Origin: CAXMST01 sp038206985
GTDB lineage: Bacteria > Actinomycetota > Thermoleophilia > Solirubrobacterales > 70-9
Assembly (NCBI GenBank): GCA_038206985.1
Contig: JBBRAH010000009.1
Span: 1-64,000, forward strand
Reading direction: 5' to 3'
Length of the DNA: 64,000 nt
Below are positions 16,968 through 25,001 of the stretch, piece after piece (positions within the stretch are counted from its first letter, which is position 1; every line of letters begins with the position of its first letter). The notes below the pieces were generated by a model. That model made no database searches. It saw nothing but the letters and a program-made list of their open reading frames with translations, and had not been told where the DNA came from. The position numbers and the translations under genes were made by a program.

Positions 16968-17867
16968 ATGCGCATCGCGATCGCCACGTTCAGTGGCATG
17001 CCCGACGAGTTCCGCGACGACGAGTTGCTGGTCGAACTACTCGAGGCCCGCGGCCACCAGGTCGTATACGAGCCCTGGGACAGCGCGGACCTCGATTGGG
17101 ACGGCTTCGACCTCGTCCACGCTCGCTCGCCCTGGGACTACTCGGGCCGTGCGGAGGAGTTCCTGGCCTGGACCCGCTCGGTCGGTGACCGTCTGCAGAA
17201 CAGCCCCGAGCTGATCGCCTGGAACAGCGACAAGCACTACCTCGCCGATCTCGCCGCCGCGGGCATCCCGGTTGTCGAGACCCACTACGTCAGGCCCGGG
17301 GAGCCGCCGCCGGAGATCGATCGCGAGGTGGTGATCAAGCCGACCATCTCCGCGGGTGCCCGCGACACCGGGCGCTTCAGCCCCGCCTCGGCCGCACAGG
17401 GCAGCGCGCTCCTCGAGCGGATCACCGGCTCGGGCGGCGTGGCGATGGTGCAGCCTTTCCTCGACACCGTCGAGAGCAGCGGGGAGACGGCCGTCGTGAC
17501 CTTCGCCGGGCGCTTCAGCCACGCCCTGCACAAGCGGGCCGTGCTCGGGGCCGACGAGGTGGCGCCGGCCCGCGACGACGCGCTCGGGGTGGCCGAGGTG
17601 ATGTACGCGCCCGACCTCGTGGTCGCCGGCTCCGCCGACACCGAGCAGCTCGAGTTCGCCGAGCTGGTGCTCGACCACCTGCGCGAGCGCTTCGGGGAGG
17701 CACCACTGGTGGCCCGCATCGACATGCTGCGCGACTCCTCCGGGGTCCCGGTCCTGCTCGAACTCGAGGCGATCGAGCCCAACCTCTACTTTCAGCACGC
17801 CCCCGGTGCTGCCGAGCGCCTGGTGGACGCGATCCTCGCCCACGCCGGCACCAGCAAGAGGACTTGA
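16968..17867 (+). CDS. ATP-grasp domain protein (RimK/glutathione-synthetase-like)
   Basis: 299 residues. The N-terminal domain has a pre-ATP-grasp Rossmann character (MRIAIATFSG, FDLVHARSPWDY). The ATP-grasp region follows, with VVIKPTISAGARDTG near residue 120 and VARIDMLRD...LELEAIEPNLYF near 245-275, giving the metal-binding Asp, Glu and Asn. Such enzymes form an amide bond through an acyl-phosphate. The substrate pair is unknown; peptide modification or small dipeptide synthesis are both possible. It follows a 69-residue protein gene and converges on the penicillin-acylase-family gene. Confidence 0.8.
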   Translation: MRIAIATFSGMPDEFRDDELLVELLEARGHQVVYEPWDSADLDWDGFDLVHARSPWDYSGRAEEFLAWTRSVGDRLQNSPELIAWNSDKHYLADLAAAGIPVVETHYVRPGEPPPEIDREVVIKPTISAGARDTGRFSPASAAQGSALLERITGSGGVAMVQPFLDTVESSGETAVVTFAGRFSHALHKRAVLGADEVAPARDDALGVAEVMYAPDLVVAGSADTEQLEFAELVLDHLRERFGEAPLVARIDMLRDSSGVPVLLELEAIEPNLYFQHAPGAAERLVDAILAHAGTSKRT

Positions 17868-17957
17868 TCGATCCACACAAACGCGATTTCAGCGTGATCA
17901 AGCGGCTCGTCCGCCGCTGAGCGAAGCGGGCCGGCGGGAGCCGGGCCGCTGCCGCGC

Positions 17958-20432
17958 CTACTTCCTCTTCCCCGGACCCTTCTTGCGGTGCCCGTCGAAG
18001 CTGATCACCTGCTGGATGCCGCTCGGCCGGTTGGCGTAGCGCATCGTCGTCGTCAACAGACCGGGAGCGAAGCTGATCCGCTCGCGGACCGCGTCCGAGT
18101 GCCAGGTCTTCGGGTCGGGCGAGCCCTGGTCGGCCTCCAGCAGCGGCGCCGCCGTCGCGAGCGCCGTCCAGATCTCAACCTGGCAGCGCTTCAGCTTGCC
18201 GAGACCGCAGTAGGCGTTCTCGAAGGGGGAGCGCACCTTGAGGCCGAGCAACTCCCTGACGTCGCGGTCGAAGTACTGGTACCAGCCCGAGTACTGACCG
18301 CCGGGTGGCAGATCGAAGCGGCTGAAGAGCGAATTGAGCTCGTTGAGCTGGTCGCCGACGACCGGTCCCATCGCCGCATCAGCGATCAGCGGCCAGGCCG
18401 TGTCCATGATCGCGGCACCCGGGTCGTCGATCTCACCGTTCAGGTCGAGGTCGAGTCGGGAACCGCCCTGTGCGCTCCATTTGCGCAGCAGCTTGAACAT
18501 CTCCTCCGTCTGCGGATCGGGCGCATCGGTGCCCTTGAGCAGCTTTGCCATCAGCGGCACCGTGTCTACCGCGCGCACGTCCTGGGTGGCGCCGGCGTTC
18601 ATCGCCGAGGTGACCGCCGGCAGATCCCAGTTGCCATTGTCGTCGCGGAGACGGCGCAGGTTCTTGTCGAGCATGTCGACGCGCGCGGCGCTGCCCGAAC
18701 GGCCCCACTGGTTGTCCGCGGCGCCAAAGCCTCGCGCGACAGTGTTGTTCCAGTTGGTCATCGTCCCATCCTTGGGGTTGACGCCCTGGGGATGGTGCTT
18801 GTCCTTGATGAAGCCCCTCCACTCCCAGTCACCGTTGCCGTTGGTGAGCAGACCGGGATCGGTGCCCTTCGGGCGCTTCGGCAGTCGGCCACTGGTGAAC
18901 AGCGCGTTGTCGGTGTCGTCGATGTAGAACGAGTTGAAGGTCTGCGGGGTCTGCGCCGCGGCCCGCATGAAGGTGCGGGCGTTCCTGACCTTGCCGTTCG
19001 AGAGCCGCTGGAAGAAGAGTTGGTCGAGCGTGTCCTTGCCGTAACTGGAGCGCTTCTGGGAGATGGCGATGCGCTCGCCGTCAACCGTGGCGTAGCCAAC
19101 CACCGGACCATGCACCGTCCGGTAGAAGGTCACGGGATCACCGCCGAGCGTGCCGGCGTTGAAGAGCTTCATCTCGCGGCATTTGCCCTTGTACATGTAG
19201 GACGTGTCGCTGCCGTTGCAGAGGGTCTCGGCGTACTCGTCGATGATGTCGGCGCTGGCCGACGTGAGCGTCATGGCGAAGTCCTCACCGCGGCCGATCA
19301 GCATGTAGCCGGGGAAGGGCACGGAGGTAACGCCGCGCCACTTGAGGTTGCCGGCATCCATGTTCATCTCGTAAGTGAAGCCCGGATAGAAGTAGCCGAT
19401 CTGCGGACCGCCGACCATCAGCGGGTTACCGGTCGCCGAGTGGTCCGCGTTGATCATCAGCGTGTTGGACGCGTTCGCATGCTCGATCGAGAAGCGCTCG
19501 GCTTTCTTGCGGTTCGCGATCGCGGGCTGGCTCTGGTAGCTGTCCGGATCGACGATCACGCTGCCCGGCGCCTTGTTCGGGATCTTTCCGTAGCCGAACT
19601 TGCCGTCGATGCTGGTCGGCCCGTCCTTGCTGCGGAACTGGCGCAGGTCGTTGAAGACGCTCATCGCCTTCTTCGGCGCGTACTGCTCCTGCAGGCCACC
19701 GAGGAACTGCGAGCGTCGGGCCTCGTCGCCGCCACCCTCGCCGAGAAACTGGCCCTTGAGCGCATTCAGGGCAAAGATGTCATTGCGGGTCCAGGGTTCG
19801 GTCGCAGGACTGTTGGCCTCCAGATAGGCGTTGATCCCGGACACGTAGCGGTCGATGTCCTTGAGCAACTTCTTGCCCTTGCGACCGGCCTTCCTCAGGA
19901 CCTTTGATTGCTTGGCGGTCTGCCGCTCGGTGGCGGCGCTCGGCTGGAAGTTCTGCAGGTTGGTGATCAGGCCGAGGGCCGTGATCCCGGGCACATCGAC
20001 GACCGCGACCCGCGCGTTGTAGCGAGCCTGTGCCATCAGCAGAGAGCGGTCCTTGGCGATTAGGTACCCGGCCGCCCAGATCCCGTCCTTGGCCTTGTCG
20101 GCCTTGATGTGCGGCACGCCGAAGCTGTCGCGGATGACCGTCACGCGCGGGTTCGGGACTTCCTCGACCGTGCCGGGCCCATCGGTGCCGAGATTCAGAG
20201 CCTCGGACTTGAAGAAGGTGTTGAGGTCGGCAGCTCCGACCTGATCGAACAGGGGCGTGAGGCCGTCGTACATCAGTGCCTGCTCATTGGCATCCGGAGG
20301 CACGGGCAGCGCGCCGTACTGGCCCGAGGGCACGATGTTGCGCGCCGTGGTCGCGAAGTCCTTCGCGGCGGCAACTCCCGGCAGCGCCAAAAGCGCAACA
20401 ACTACAAACCCAATCCCCAGCGATCGCCTCAA
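17958..20432 (-). CDS. Secreted penicillin-acylase-family N-terminal-nucleophile hydrolase
   Basis: About 824 residues from the TTG at 20432, supported by AGGAG 6 nt upstream and by the signal peptide that follows (MRRSLGIGFVVVALLALPG, AAA). After VTVIRDSFGVPHIKA, typical of the family's alpha chain, the expected autocatalytic site is ANA-SNTLM, placing the new N-terminal nucleophile at Ser322. The family's Asn-containing oxyanion region and TVHGPVVGY follow in the beta chain of about 500 residues. The mature heterodimer would act outside the membrane on amide-linked acyl groups such as acyl-homoserine lactones, beta-lactams or lipopeptides; which of these is not visible. The C-terminus is basic (KKGPGKRK). 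Confidence 0.88.
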   Translation of the reverse strand: MRRSLGIGFVVVALLALPGVAAAKDFATTARNIVPSGQYGALPVPPDANEQALMYDGLTPLFDQVGAADLNTFFKSEALNLGTDGPGTVEEVPNPRVTVIRDSFGVPHIKADKAKDGIWAAGYLIAKDRSLLMAQARYNARVAVVDVPGITALGLITNLQNFQPSAATERQTAKQSKVLRKAGRKGKKLLKDIDRYVSGINAYLEANSPATEPWTRNDIFALNALKGQFLGEGGGDEARRSQFLGGLQEQYAPKKAMSVFNDLRQFRSKDGPTSIDGKFGYGKIPNKAPGSVIVDPDSYQSQPAIANRKKAERFSIEHANASNTLMINADHSATGNPLMVGGPQIGYFYPGFTYEMNMDAGNLKWRGVTSVPFPGYMLIGRGEDFAMTLTSASADIIDEYAETLCNGSDTSYMYKGKCREMKLFNAGTLGGDPVTFYRTVHGPVVGYATVDGERIAISQKRSSYGKDTLDQLFFQRLSNGKVRNARTFMRAAAQTPQTFNSFYIDDTDNALFTSGRLPKRPKGTDPGLLTNGNGDWEWRGFIKDKHHPQGVNPKDGTMTNWNNTVARGFGAADNQWGRSGSAARVDMLDKNLRRLRDDNGNWDLPAVTSAMNAGATQDVRAVDTVPLMAKLLKGTDAPDPQTEEMFKLLRKWSAQGGSRLDLDLNGEIDDPGAAIMDTAWPLIADAAMGPVVGDQLNELNSLFSRFDLPPGGQYSGWYQYFDRDVRELLGLKVRSPFENAYCGLGKLKRCQVEIWTALATAAPLLEADQGSPDPKTWHSDAVRERISFAPGLLTTTMRYANRPSGIQQVISFDGHRKKGPGKRK

Positions 20433-20497
20433 GCCGTTCTCCTCATCTCTCCCGGCCGCCCCCCGAGGGCAACACACTCCGGTCAGGGTAACAGCGC

Positions 20498-21457
20498 TCA
20501 GTCGGCGGCTCCGGCCACCACGTGCTGGGCCGCCGCTGAGATCGCCTTCAGCGTGCCGGCCTCCGTCACCGACGTGAGCGGCGGCGCGAACCCGGCTCCG
20601 GACTCCTGCGAACCCACGATCGCGTGGCATGGGACCCCCGCGGCAACCGAGAGGCGCGCCACCTCGCCCACCGCCTTGCCCCGCAGTGACGTGGCGTCCA
20701 GGCGTCCCTCGCCGGTGAGCACGAGCGCCGGGCCCGGATCCGCCTCCAGGGTCTCCGCCAAGCCGACGGCATCGAGCACGAACCGGGCGCCGGGGACGAG
20801 TCGGGCCCCATGGGCCCACAAGCCGCCGGACAGTCCCCCCGCCGCGCCCGTGAACGGCAGCCGCGTCGGGTCATGCGGCCATTGCGCGGCGAGAGTTGAC
20901 AGCCGCGCCCGGAGCTCCTCGAGATCCTGCTCGCTCGCCCCCTTTTGCGGGGCGTAGTTGAGAGCCGCCGGGAAAGCGTCGGAGACGTCGCAGAGGCAGA
21001 CGAGCTCCTCGACGGTCACGGGATCGAACTGGGATAGCGCCCCCACCCCACCGTCCGTGGAGGCGCTGCCACCGCAGCCGACGAGAATCCGGCTGGCTCC
21101 CGCCTCGAGCGCCGCCGCGATCAGCTGCCCGGTGCCGGCGCTGCTCGCCCCCAGCGCATCTCGCTCCTCGGGGGCCAGACAAGCGAGGCCGGAGGCCTCC
21201 GCGACATCGACGACGGCGCTGCGCGCGTCGCCGAGCAGCGCGAAGCGGGCCTGCATTGGACGACCGAGCGGGTCCTCCACCCTGGCGCTGCGCCACTCGC
21301 CGCCTGAAGCCGCGAGCAGCGCCGCAGCGGTCCCATCGCCGCCGTCGGCCACCGGCACGCGAATCGCCCCCGTCCCCAGAGAAGCCGTCATCGCCGCGGC
21401 AACCTCCGCCGCGGTGAACGTTCCCTTGAATTTGTCCGGGGCGATCACAACCTTCAT
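20498..21457 (-). CDS. Glycerate kinase (GarK/GlxK type)
   Basis: About 319 residues from the ATG at 21457. It has the N-terminal MKVVIAPDKFKGTFTAAEVA, VADGGDGTA near residue 40, GCGGSASTDGG near 128 and LTGEGRLD near 250, all hallmarks of the two-domain glycerate 2-kinase family. The product phosphorylates D-glycerate to 2-phosphoglycerate, feeding glyoxylate or serine-derived carbon into glycolysis. Its start is only 13 nt from the divergent membrane-protein start at 21471, so the promoters must overlap the opposite coding region or the mRNAs are leaderless. No glyoxylate genes are adjacent. Confidence 0.88.
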   Translation of the reverse strand: MKVVIAPDKFKGTFTAAEVAAAMTASLGTGAIRVPVADGGDGTAAALLAASGGEWRSARVEDPLGRPMQARFALLGDARSAVVDVAEASGLACLAPEERDALGASSAGTGQLIAAALEAGASRILVGCGGSASTDGGVGALSQFDPVTVEELVCLCDVSDAFPAALNYAPQKGASEQDLEELRARLSTLAAQWPHDPTRLPFTGAAGGLSGGLWAHGARLVPGARFVLDAVGLAETLEADPGPALVLTGEGRLDATSLRGKAVGEVARLSVAAGVPCHAIVGSQESGAGFAPPLTSVTEAGTLKAISAAAQHVVAGAAD

Positions 21458-21470
21458 CTGCTCAGGCAGC

Positions 21471-22835
21471 ATGATGGCCCGGATGAGTCCGCCGCCCCAG
21501 TCAGTCCCGCAGCCGACAGCAGCCACCGCAGCCACCGCGGCAACCGCGCCGCGGGCCGAGACGGGCTTCGCACACGTGGCGGCGCTCGCCTTCGTCGCAG
21601 CCCGCACCGTGCCCGGCTTTGGATTCTCCGTCTCGCTGGTCGGCGGCACGGCGATGGCCCACGCTACCGACGAGCTGGGCGGACGGCGCGGGCTCGCCGC
21701 TGGCGGCGCGGCCGTGATCGAGTCCGTCGCAATCCTCGGTCCCGCTCGACTGTCGGGGCCCGGCGGCCAACTCGTCACCGCCCCGCTGATCGGCTGGCTG
21801 AAACGTCGAGGGCACGGCTTCGCCTGGCAGGTGGCCGCCACCGCCCTCGCCCGCGGAATGTTCAACCTGCTCACCACGGCCCTATTCATCGCGATCATCG
21901 CCGGCGGCATCGACACCTACGCCGGCACCTACGACGCGACGCTCGGGCGCATCCCCGGCGCGCCGGACGGGACCGCCGCAGCGCTCGTCGGCACCGCGAT
22001 CGGGCTTGCGCTTTGGGCGCTGTGCGCGAGCTGGCTGCAGGTCTGGGTCTTTCAGCGGGCCAACCGGCGCTGGGCGGTGCAGGGCGGGATCTCGGCTCCT
22101 GGCCGGAGCGCAACCCCCGCGGCCGCGACGGGGACGCTTGCTGAGCCCCCACCAACGCAAGCGCCCGAGGAGACTCCCCTCCCCGCCGCGGTCAGCGGCT
22201 CCGACGCCGGCAATGGACGCTTCGACCCGCGTGCGGTGATCGCGGCCTCGGCCGTCGCCTTCGTCCTGCTGTTGCTCAGCACCGACCCGCTGCTGCTGGC
22301 AGGTGTCGGTTTCTGGTTGCTCATCGCATGGCAACTCGCGCCCGCTCCCTGGGACGTCCTGAAGCCCGGTCTCGCGCTGGCCTCCACCCTGGCGCTCGGA
22401 GCCTTCGCCGCGAACACGATCGGCGGCGACGGCGTGATCGACGGCCTCGAGCACGCCGCCCGTGGCGCACTACTGGTTCTCACGGCGACCTGGATGCGTG
22501 GTGCGGCGGGCAGTGAGGGCGTGCGCGAGGTGGCCCGCCGACTGCTGGGAAGGGCGTCGCGCTTCCGCTCCGCCGGGGAGCTGCGCCTCGCTCTCGACGC
22601 CCTCGCCGGCGACCGGAGGATGGGCGAGGCGATCCGTGGGCTGATCGCCGAACTGCGAGCGGTCGAGGGTGACCTGGTTGCAATGCTCGACCACGGCATT
22701 GACTGGGTGGCGATCGAGGCGTCGCGCTTCCGCCCCGGCCCCGCTGACCCGGAGCCGCACCTCAGATACCGCCCGCTCGACCTGCTGGTACTCATCGGTG
22801 CGCTGCTGCCCGTTCTGACCCTGGCTCCGGGATGA
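21471..22835 (+). CDS. Multi-pass membrane protein of unknown function
   Basis: About 454 residues; in-frame ATGs at 21471, 21474 and 21483 are all possible starts. After an Ala/Pro/Thr-rich N-terminus there are three or four hydrophobic helices (VAALAFVAARTVPGFGFSVS, LLTTALFIAIIAGG, ALVGTAIGLALWALCASW). A polar linker of about 60 residues follows, then more helices (VIAASAVAFVLLLLSTDPLL and others). The C-terminal half (GVREVARRLLGRASRF...LALDALAGDRRMG) faintly resembles the cytoplasmic coupling region of ECF transporter T subunits, but this is weak. It overlaps the EamA exporter gene by 4 nt (ATGA), so the two probably act in one transport process. Confidence 0.7.
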   Translation: MMARMSPPPQSVPQPTAATAATAATAPRAETGFAHVAALAFVAARTVPGFGFSVSLVGGTAMAHATDELGGRRGLAAGGAAVIESVAILGPARLSGPGGQLVTAPLIGWLKRRGHGFAWQVAATALARGMFNLLTTALFIAIIAGGIDTYAGTYDATLGRIPGAPDGTAAALVGTAIGLALWALCASWLQVWVFQRANRRWAVQGGISAPGRSATPAAATGTLAEPPPTQAPEETPLPAAVSGSDAGNGRFDPRAVIAASAVAFVLLLLSTDPLLLAGVGFWLLIAWQLAPAPWDVLKPGLALASTLALGAFAANTIGGDGVIDGLEHAARGALLVLTATWMRGAAGSEGVREVARRLLGRASRFRSAGELRLALDALAGDRRMGEAIRGLIAELRAVEGDLVAMLDHGIDWVAIEASRFRPGPADPEPHLRYRPLDLLVLIGALLPVLTLAPG

Positions 22836-23689
22836 GCGAGCAGCGCCTCGCCGGGGCCGGCCTGTTGATGATCGGCATCGGCTCCGTGCAACTCGGATCC
22901 GCGGTCGCGACAACCATCTTCGGCGATGTGGGACCCGGCGGCGCCGTCTTCCTGCGCACGATCTTCGCCGCCGCGGTGCTGATCGCGATCTTCCGCCCGC
23001 AACGCGAGACCCTGCACGGTGCGGCGCTGCGCGACGTGGCGCTCTTCGGCTTCGTGCTCGCCGCGATGAACACCTGCTTCTTCGTGGCGCTGGACCGTCT
23101 CCCCCTGGGGATCGCGGTGACGCTCGAGTTCACCGGGCCACTCGCCGTCGCGATCTGGTCCTCACGCAGCCGCCTCGATCTGCTCTGGGTGAGCCTCGCT
23201 GCCGGAGGCATCCTGCTGCTGGCACCCGGGATCGGCAACGGCCTCGATGGGGTGGGCGTGCTCTTCGCCTTGTTGGCCGGTGGCTTCTGGGGCTGCTACA
23301 TCCTGCTCTCGTCCCGGGTCGGACGCGGCGCCGCCGGCCGCGGCGGGCTCGCCTTCGCCATGGGAATAGCCACGGTATTGCTGCTCCCCGTGGGAGTCGC
23401 CGGGGCGGGCACCGACCTGCTCGACGGCCGGGTGCTCGCGCTCGGGGTCGCGGTGGCGATGCTCAGCTCCGCGATCCCCTACACGGTTGAGCTCGAGGCG
23501 CTGCGGCGCCTTCCAGCAGGCACCGTCGGCGTGCTGCTCAGTCTGGAGCCCGCCGTCGCCGCGCTGGTTGGCCTCGTGGCGCTGGATCAGGATCTGCTGA
23601 CCCGCGAGCTTCTCGCCATCGCGTTGGTGATGATCGCGAGCGGAGGGGCGCTGCGAACCACGGAGGCGATCGAGGAACCGCAAGCCTGA
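22832..23689 (+). CDS. EamA/RhtA-family exporter (DMT superfamily)
   Basis: 285 residues with about ten predicted helices in two EamA repeats: LRTIFAAAVLIAIF, ALDRLPLGIAVTLEFTGPLA in the first, and SAIPYTVELEALRRLPAGTV, LLSLEPAVAALVGLVALDQ in the second. These four segments are strongly RhtA-like (threonine/homoserine exporter group). The likely role is efflux of an amino acid or related metabolite across the inner membrane. Its ATG is coupled to the stop of the upstream membrane-protein gene. Confidence 0.88.
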   Translation: MSEQRLAGAGLLMIGIGSVQLGSAVATTIFGDVGPGGAVFLRTIFAAAVLIAIFRPQRETLHGAALRDVALFGFVLAAMNTCFFVALDRLPLGIAVTLEFTGPLAVAIWSSRSRLDLLWVSLAAGGILLLAPGIGNGLDGVGVLFALLAGGFWGCYILLSSRVGRGAAGRGGLAFAMGIATVLLLPVGVAGAGTDLLDGRVLALGVAVAMLSSAIPYTVELEALRRLPAGTVGVLLSLEPAVAALVGLVALDQDLLTRELLAIALVMIASGGALRTTEAIEEPQA

Positions 23690-23793
23690 TGCGGGCTTTC
23701 TAATCCTGGGGTAGGGGTTTGGGGTCGCCCCCATTGGTGGTGGGCTCGGAAACGGCGATCTTGGCTTTGCCAATCCTTCACCGAAAGGGCCCG

Positions 23794-24721
23794 ATGCTTC
23801 CCACCGCCACCAAGTCCCACTCACGCTTGCTGCTCAGGCTCTGCGCCCTGCTCGCCTTGATCGCGGCAGGTTGCGCTCTGCTGTCCGGGCCGGCCGAGGC
23901 CGCGAGGTCGTGAAAGCACGGGCAGCAGCCCTGGCGGCTCGGCGGCAAGCTGAGCTGCGTGAAGGCACCAAAGGTTGCGGTCAACGGCGATCCGGAGTCG
24001 GTCCTTCTGCGTGAGTGGATCGGCCGCACCGCCGGCCCACGCCCCAAGGGCAAGCCGCTGGTGCGCGGATCGATGGCCAAGGCGCTTCCCAAGCTGAAGC
24101 TGCTGGCGACCGAGCTCACGGGCAGCGTCCAGGCAGGCGAGGGCGCCAGCGCAGGAGCCGCCACCCTCCGGCGCGCCGACGGGCCGCACGGACCGGTGCT
24201 CGAAATCGAGCGTGAATCGATCGGGTCTCAGCGGCTCGCTGAGGGAATCACGGGCGGTGACCGAGGGTACGTCTCTGAGCGTCACCAGCAAGGGCGTCGT
24301 GGGGCGCGACGCGCGGCTGAAGAGCGTGAGTTCCGCGGGGAAGTACGAGATGCAGCACTACGAGCGCGGCGTGCAGGTGGAGCAGAACTACACGGCGGCC
24401 TACGGCACCGGCTCCTCGATCGACTCGGGTGACCTCGAGATCAGAATCCTGCCCAACGGCGAGCGCCGCTACGCGATCCTCTACGACCTCAAGGCGCCGG
24501 TCACCTATCAGCCGACCGACTGTCCGCCCAACTCTCTGCAGGCATTCGACTCCGAGATCGCCGCCTATATGCACACCCGCCGGCCGGGGCAGAGCGATCC
24601 CGCGGCCCTGCGCACGGCTCCGACCGACTTCCACCTCAACGAGGAGGACGTCACCGATGTCCAGCCGGCGGGCCCGGAGCAGACGACGACCGCCAGCTGG
24701 GACCTGACCCCGGTCGAATAG
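23794..24721 (+). pseudogene. Disrupted secreted-protein gene (in-frame TGA plus frameshift)
   Basis: The ATG at 23794 (AAAGGG just upstream) encodes a good signal peptide (SRLLLRLCALLALIAAGCAL, GPAEAA) and then meets TGA at 23911-23913. The same frame continues coding-like (KHGQQPWRLGGKLSC... to about LAEGITG, near 24250). The neighbouring frame then takes over (VTEGTSLSVTSKGVVG...) and ends in TASWDLTPVE at 24721. The TGA sits where TGG (Trp) would restore AARSWKHGQQPW; the frameshift lies between about 24215 and 24262. The full protein would be a secreted one of roughly 300 residues of no family I recognise. Two lesions argue for decay, although assembly errors cannot be excluded. Confidence 0.6.
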
Positions 24722-24736
24722 AGCTGGGGCCAGGCC

Positions 24737-24922
24737 TCAGTCTCCCCCGCCCTCGCGGGGCTGCCGGCGCTCCCAGCCCGGGCAGGCGAGGACCGGCACC
24801 CGGGGATAGCGGGGGTACCGGGGGTCCTCGACGGAGCGGCGGCAAAGGGAGAACTGCGAGCCGCGGGTGTTGTGCACGACACGCTGAAAGTTGCAGCTGT
24901 CGCAGAGACCGGCGCCGGGCAT
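24737..24922 (-). CDS. Small Cys-rich (CxxC...C...C) protein
   Basis: 61 residues from the ATG at 24922 (a GTG at 24928 is also possible). It has CDSC at residues 7-10, SLC near 27 and LACPGW near 47, with DPRYPRYPRVPVL between. I have seen this layout as a small conserved actinobacterial protein of unknown function. The four Cys suggest a zinc ribbon or iron-sulfur site. It converges with the disrupted secreted-protein gene and diverges from the ABC exporter. Confidence 0.65.
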   Translation of the reverse strand: MPGAGLCDSCNFQRVVHNTRGSQFSLCRRSVEDPRYPRYPRVPVLACPGWERRQPREGGGD

Positions 24923-24984
24923 CGGCACGCAGGCTAGATCAGCGGGCGGGAGTCCGCTGGAGCGCGGGTTCGCTACTTCACTTT

Positions 24985-24990
24985 GTATAG
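24985..24990 (+). promoter_or_regulatory. Probable -10 hexamer of the heterodimeric ABC exporter
   Basis: TATAGT stands out in an unusually AT-rich patch (24971-24996). It lies 11 nt before the TTG at 25002 that I take as the start, giving a leader of only a few bases. No convincing -35 is seen at 16-18 bp. Confidence 0.4.
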
Positions 24991-25001
24991 TTTTGAGCGC
25001 T

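Noticed and set aside
17988..19907. 639-codon plus-strand open frame opposite the penicillin acylase gene
   Set aside because: No motif, antisense to a gene with clear family features; high GC makes long shadow frames common.
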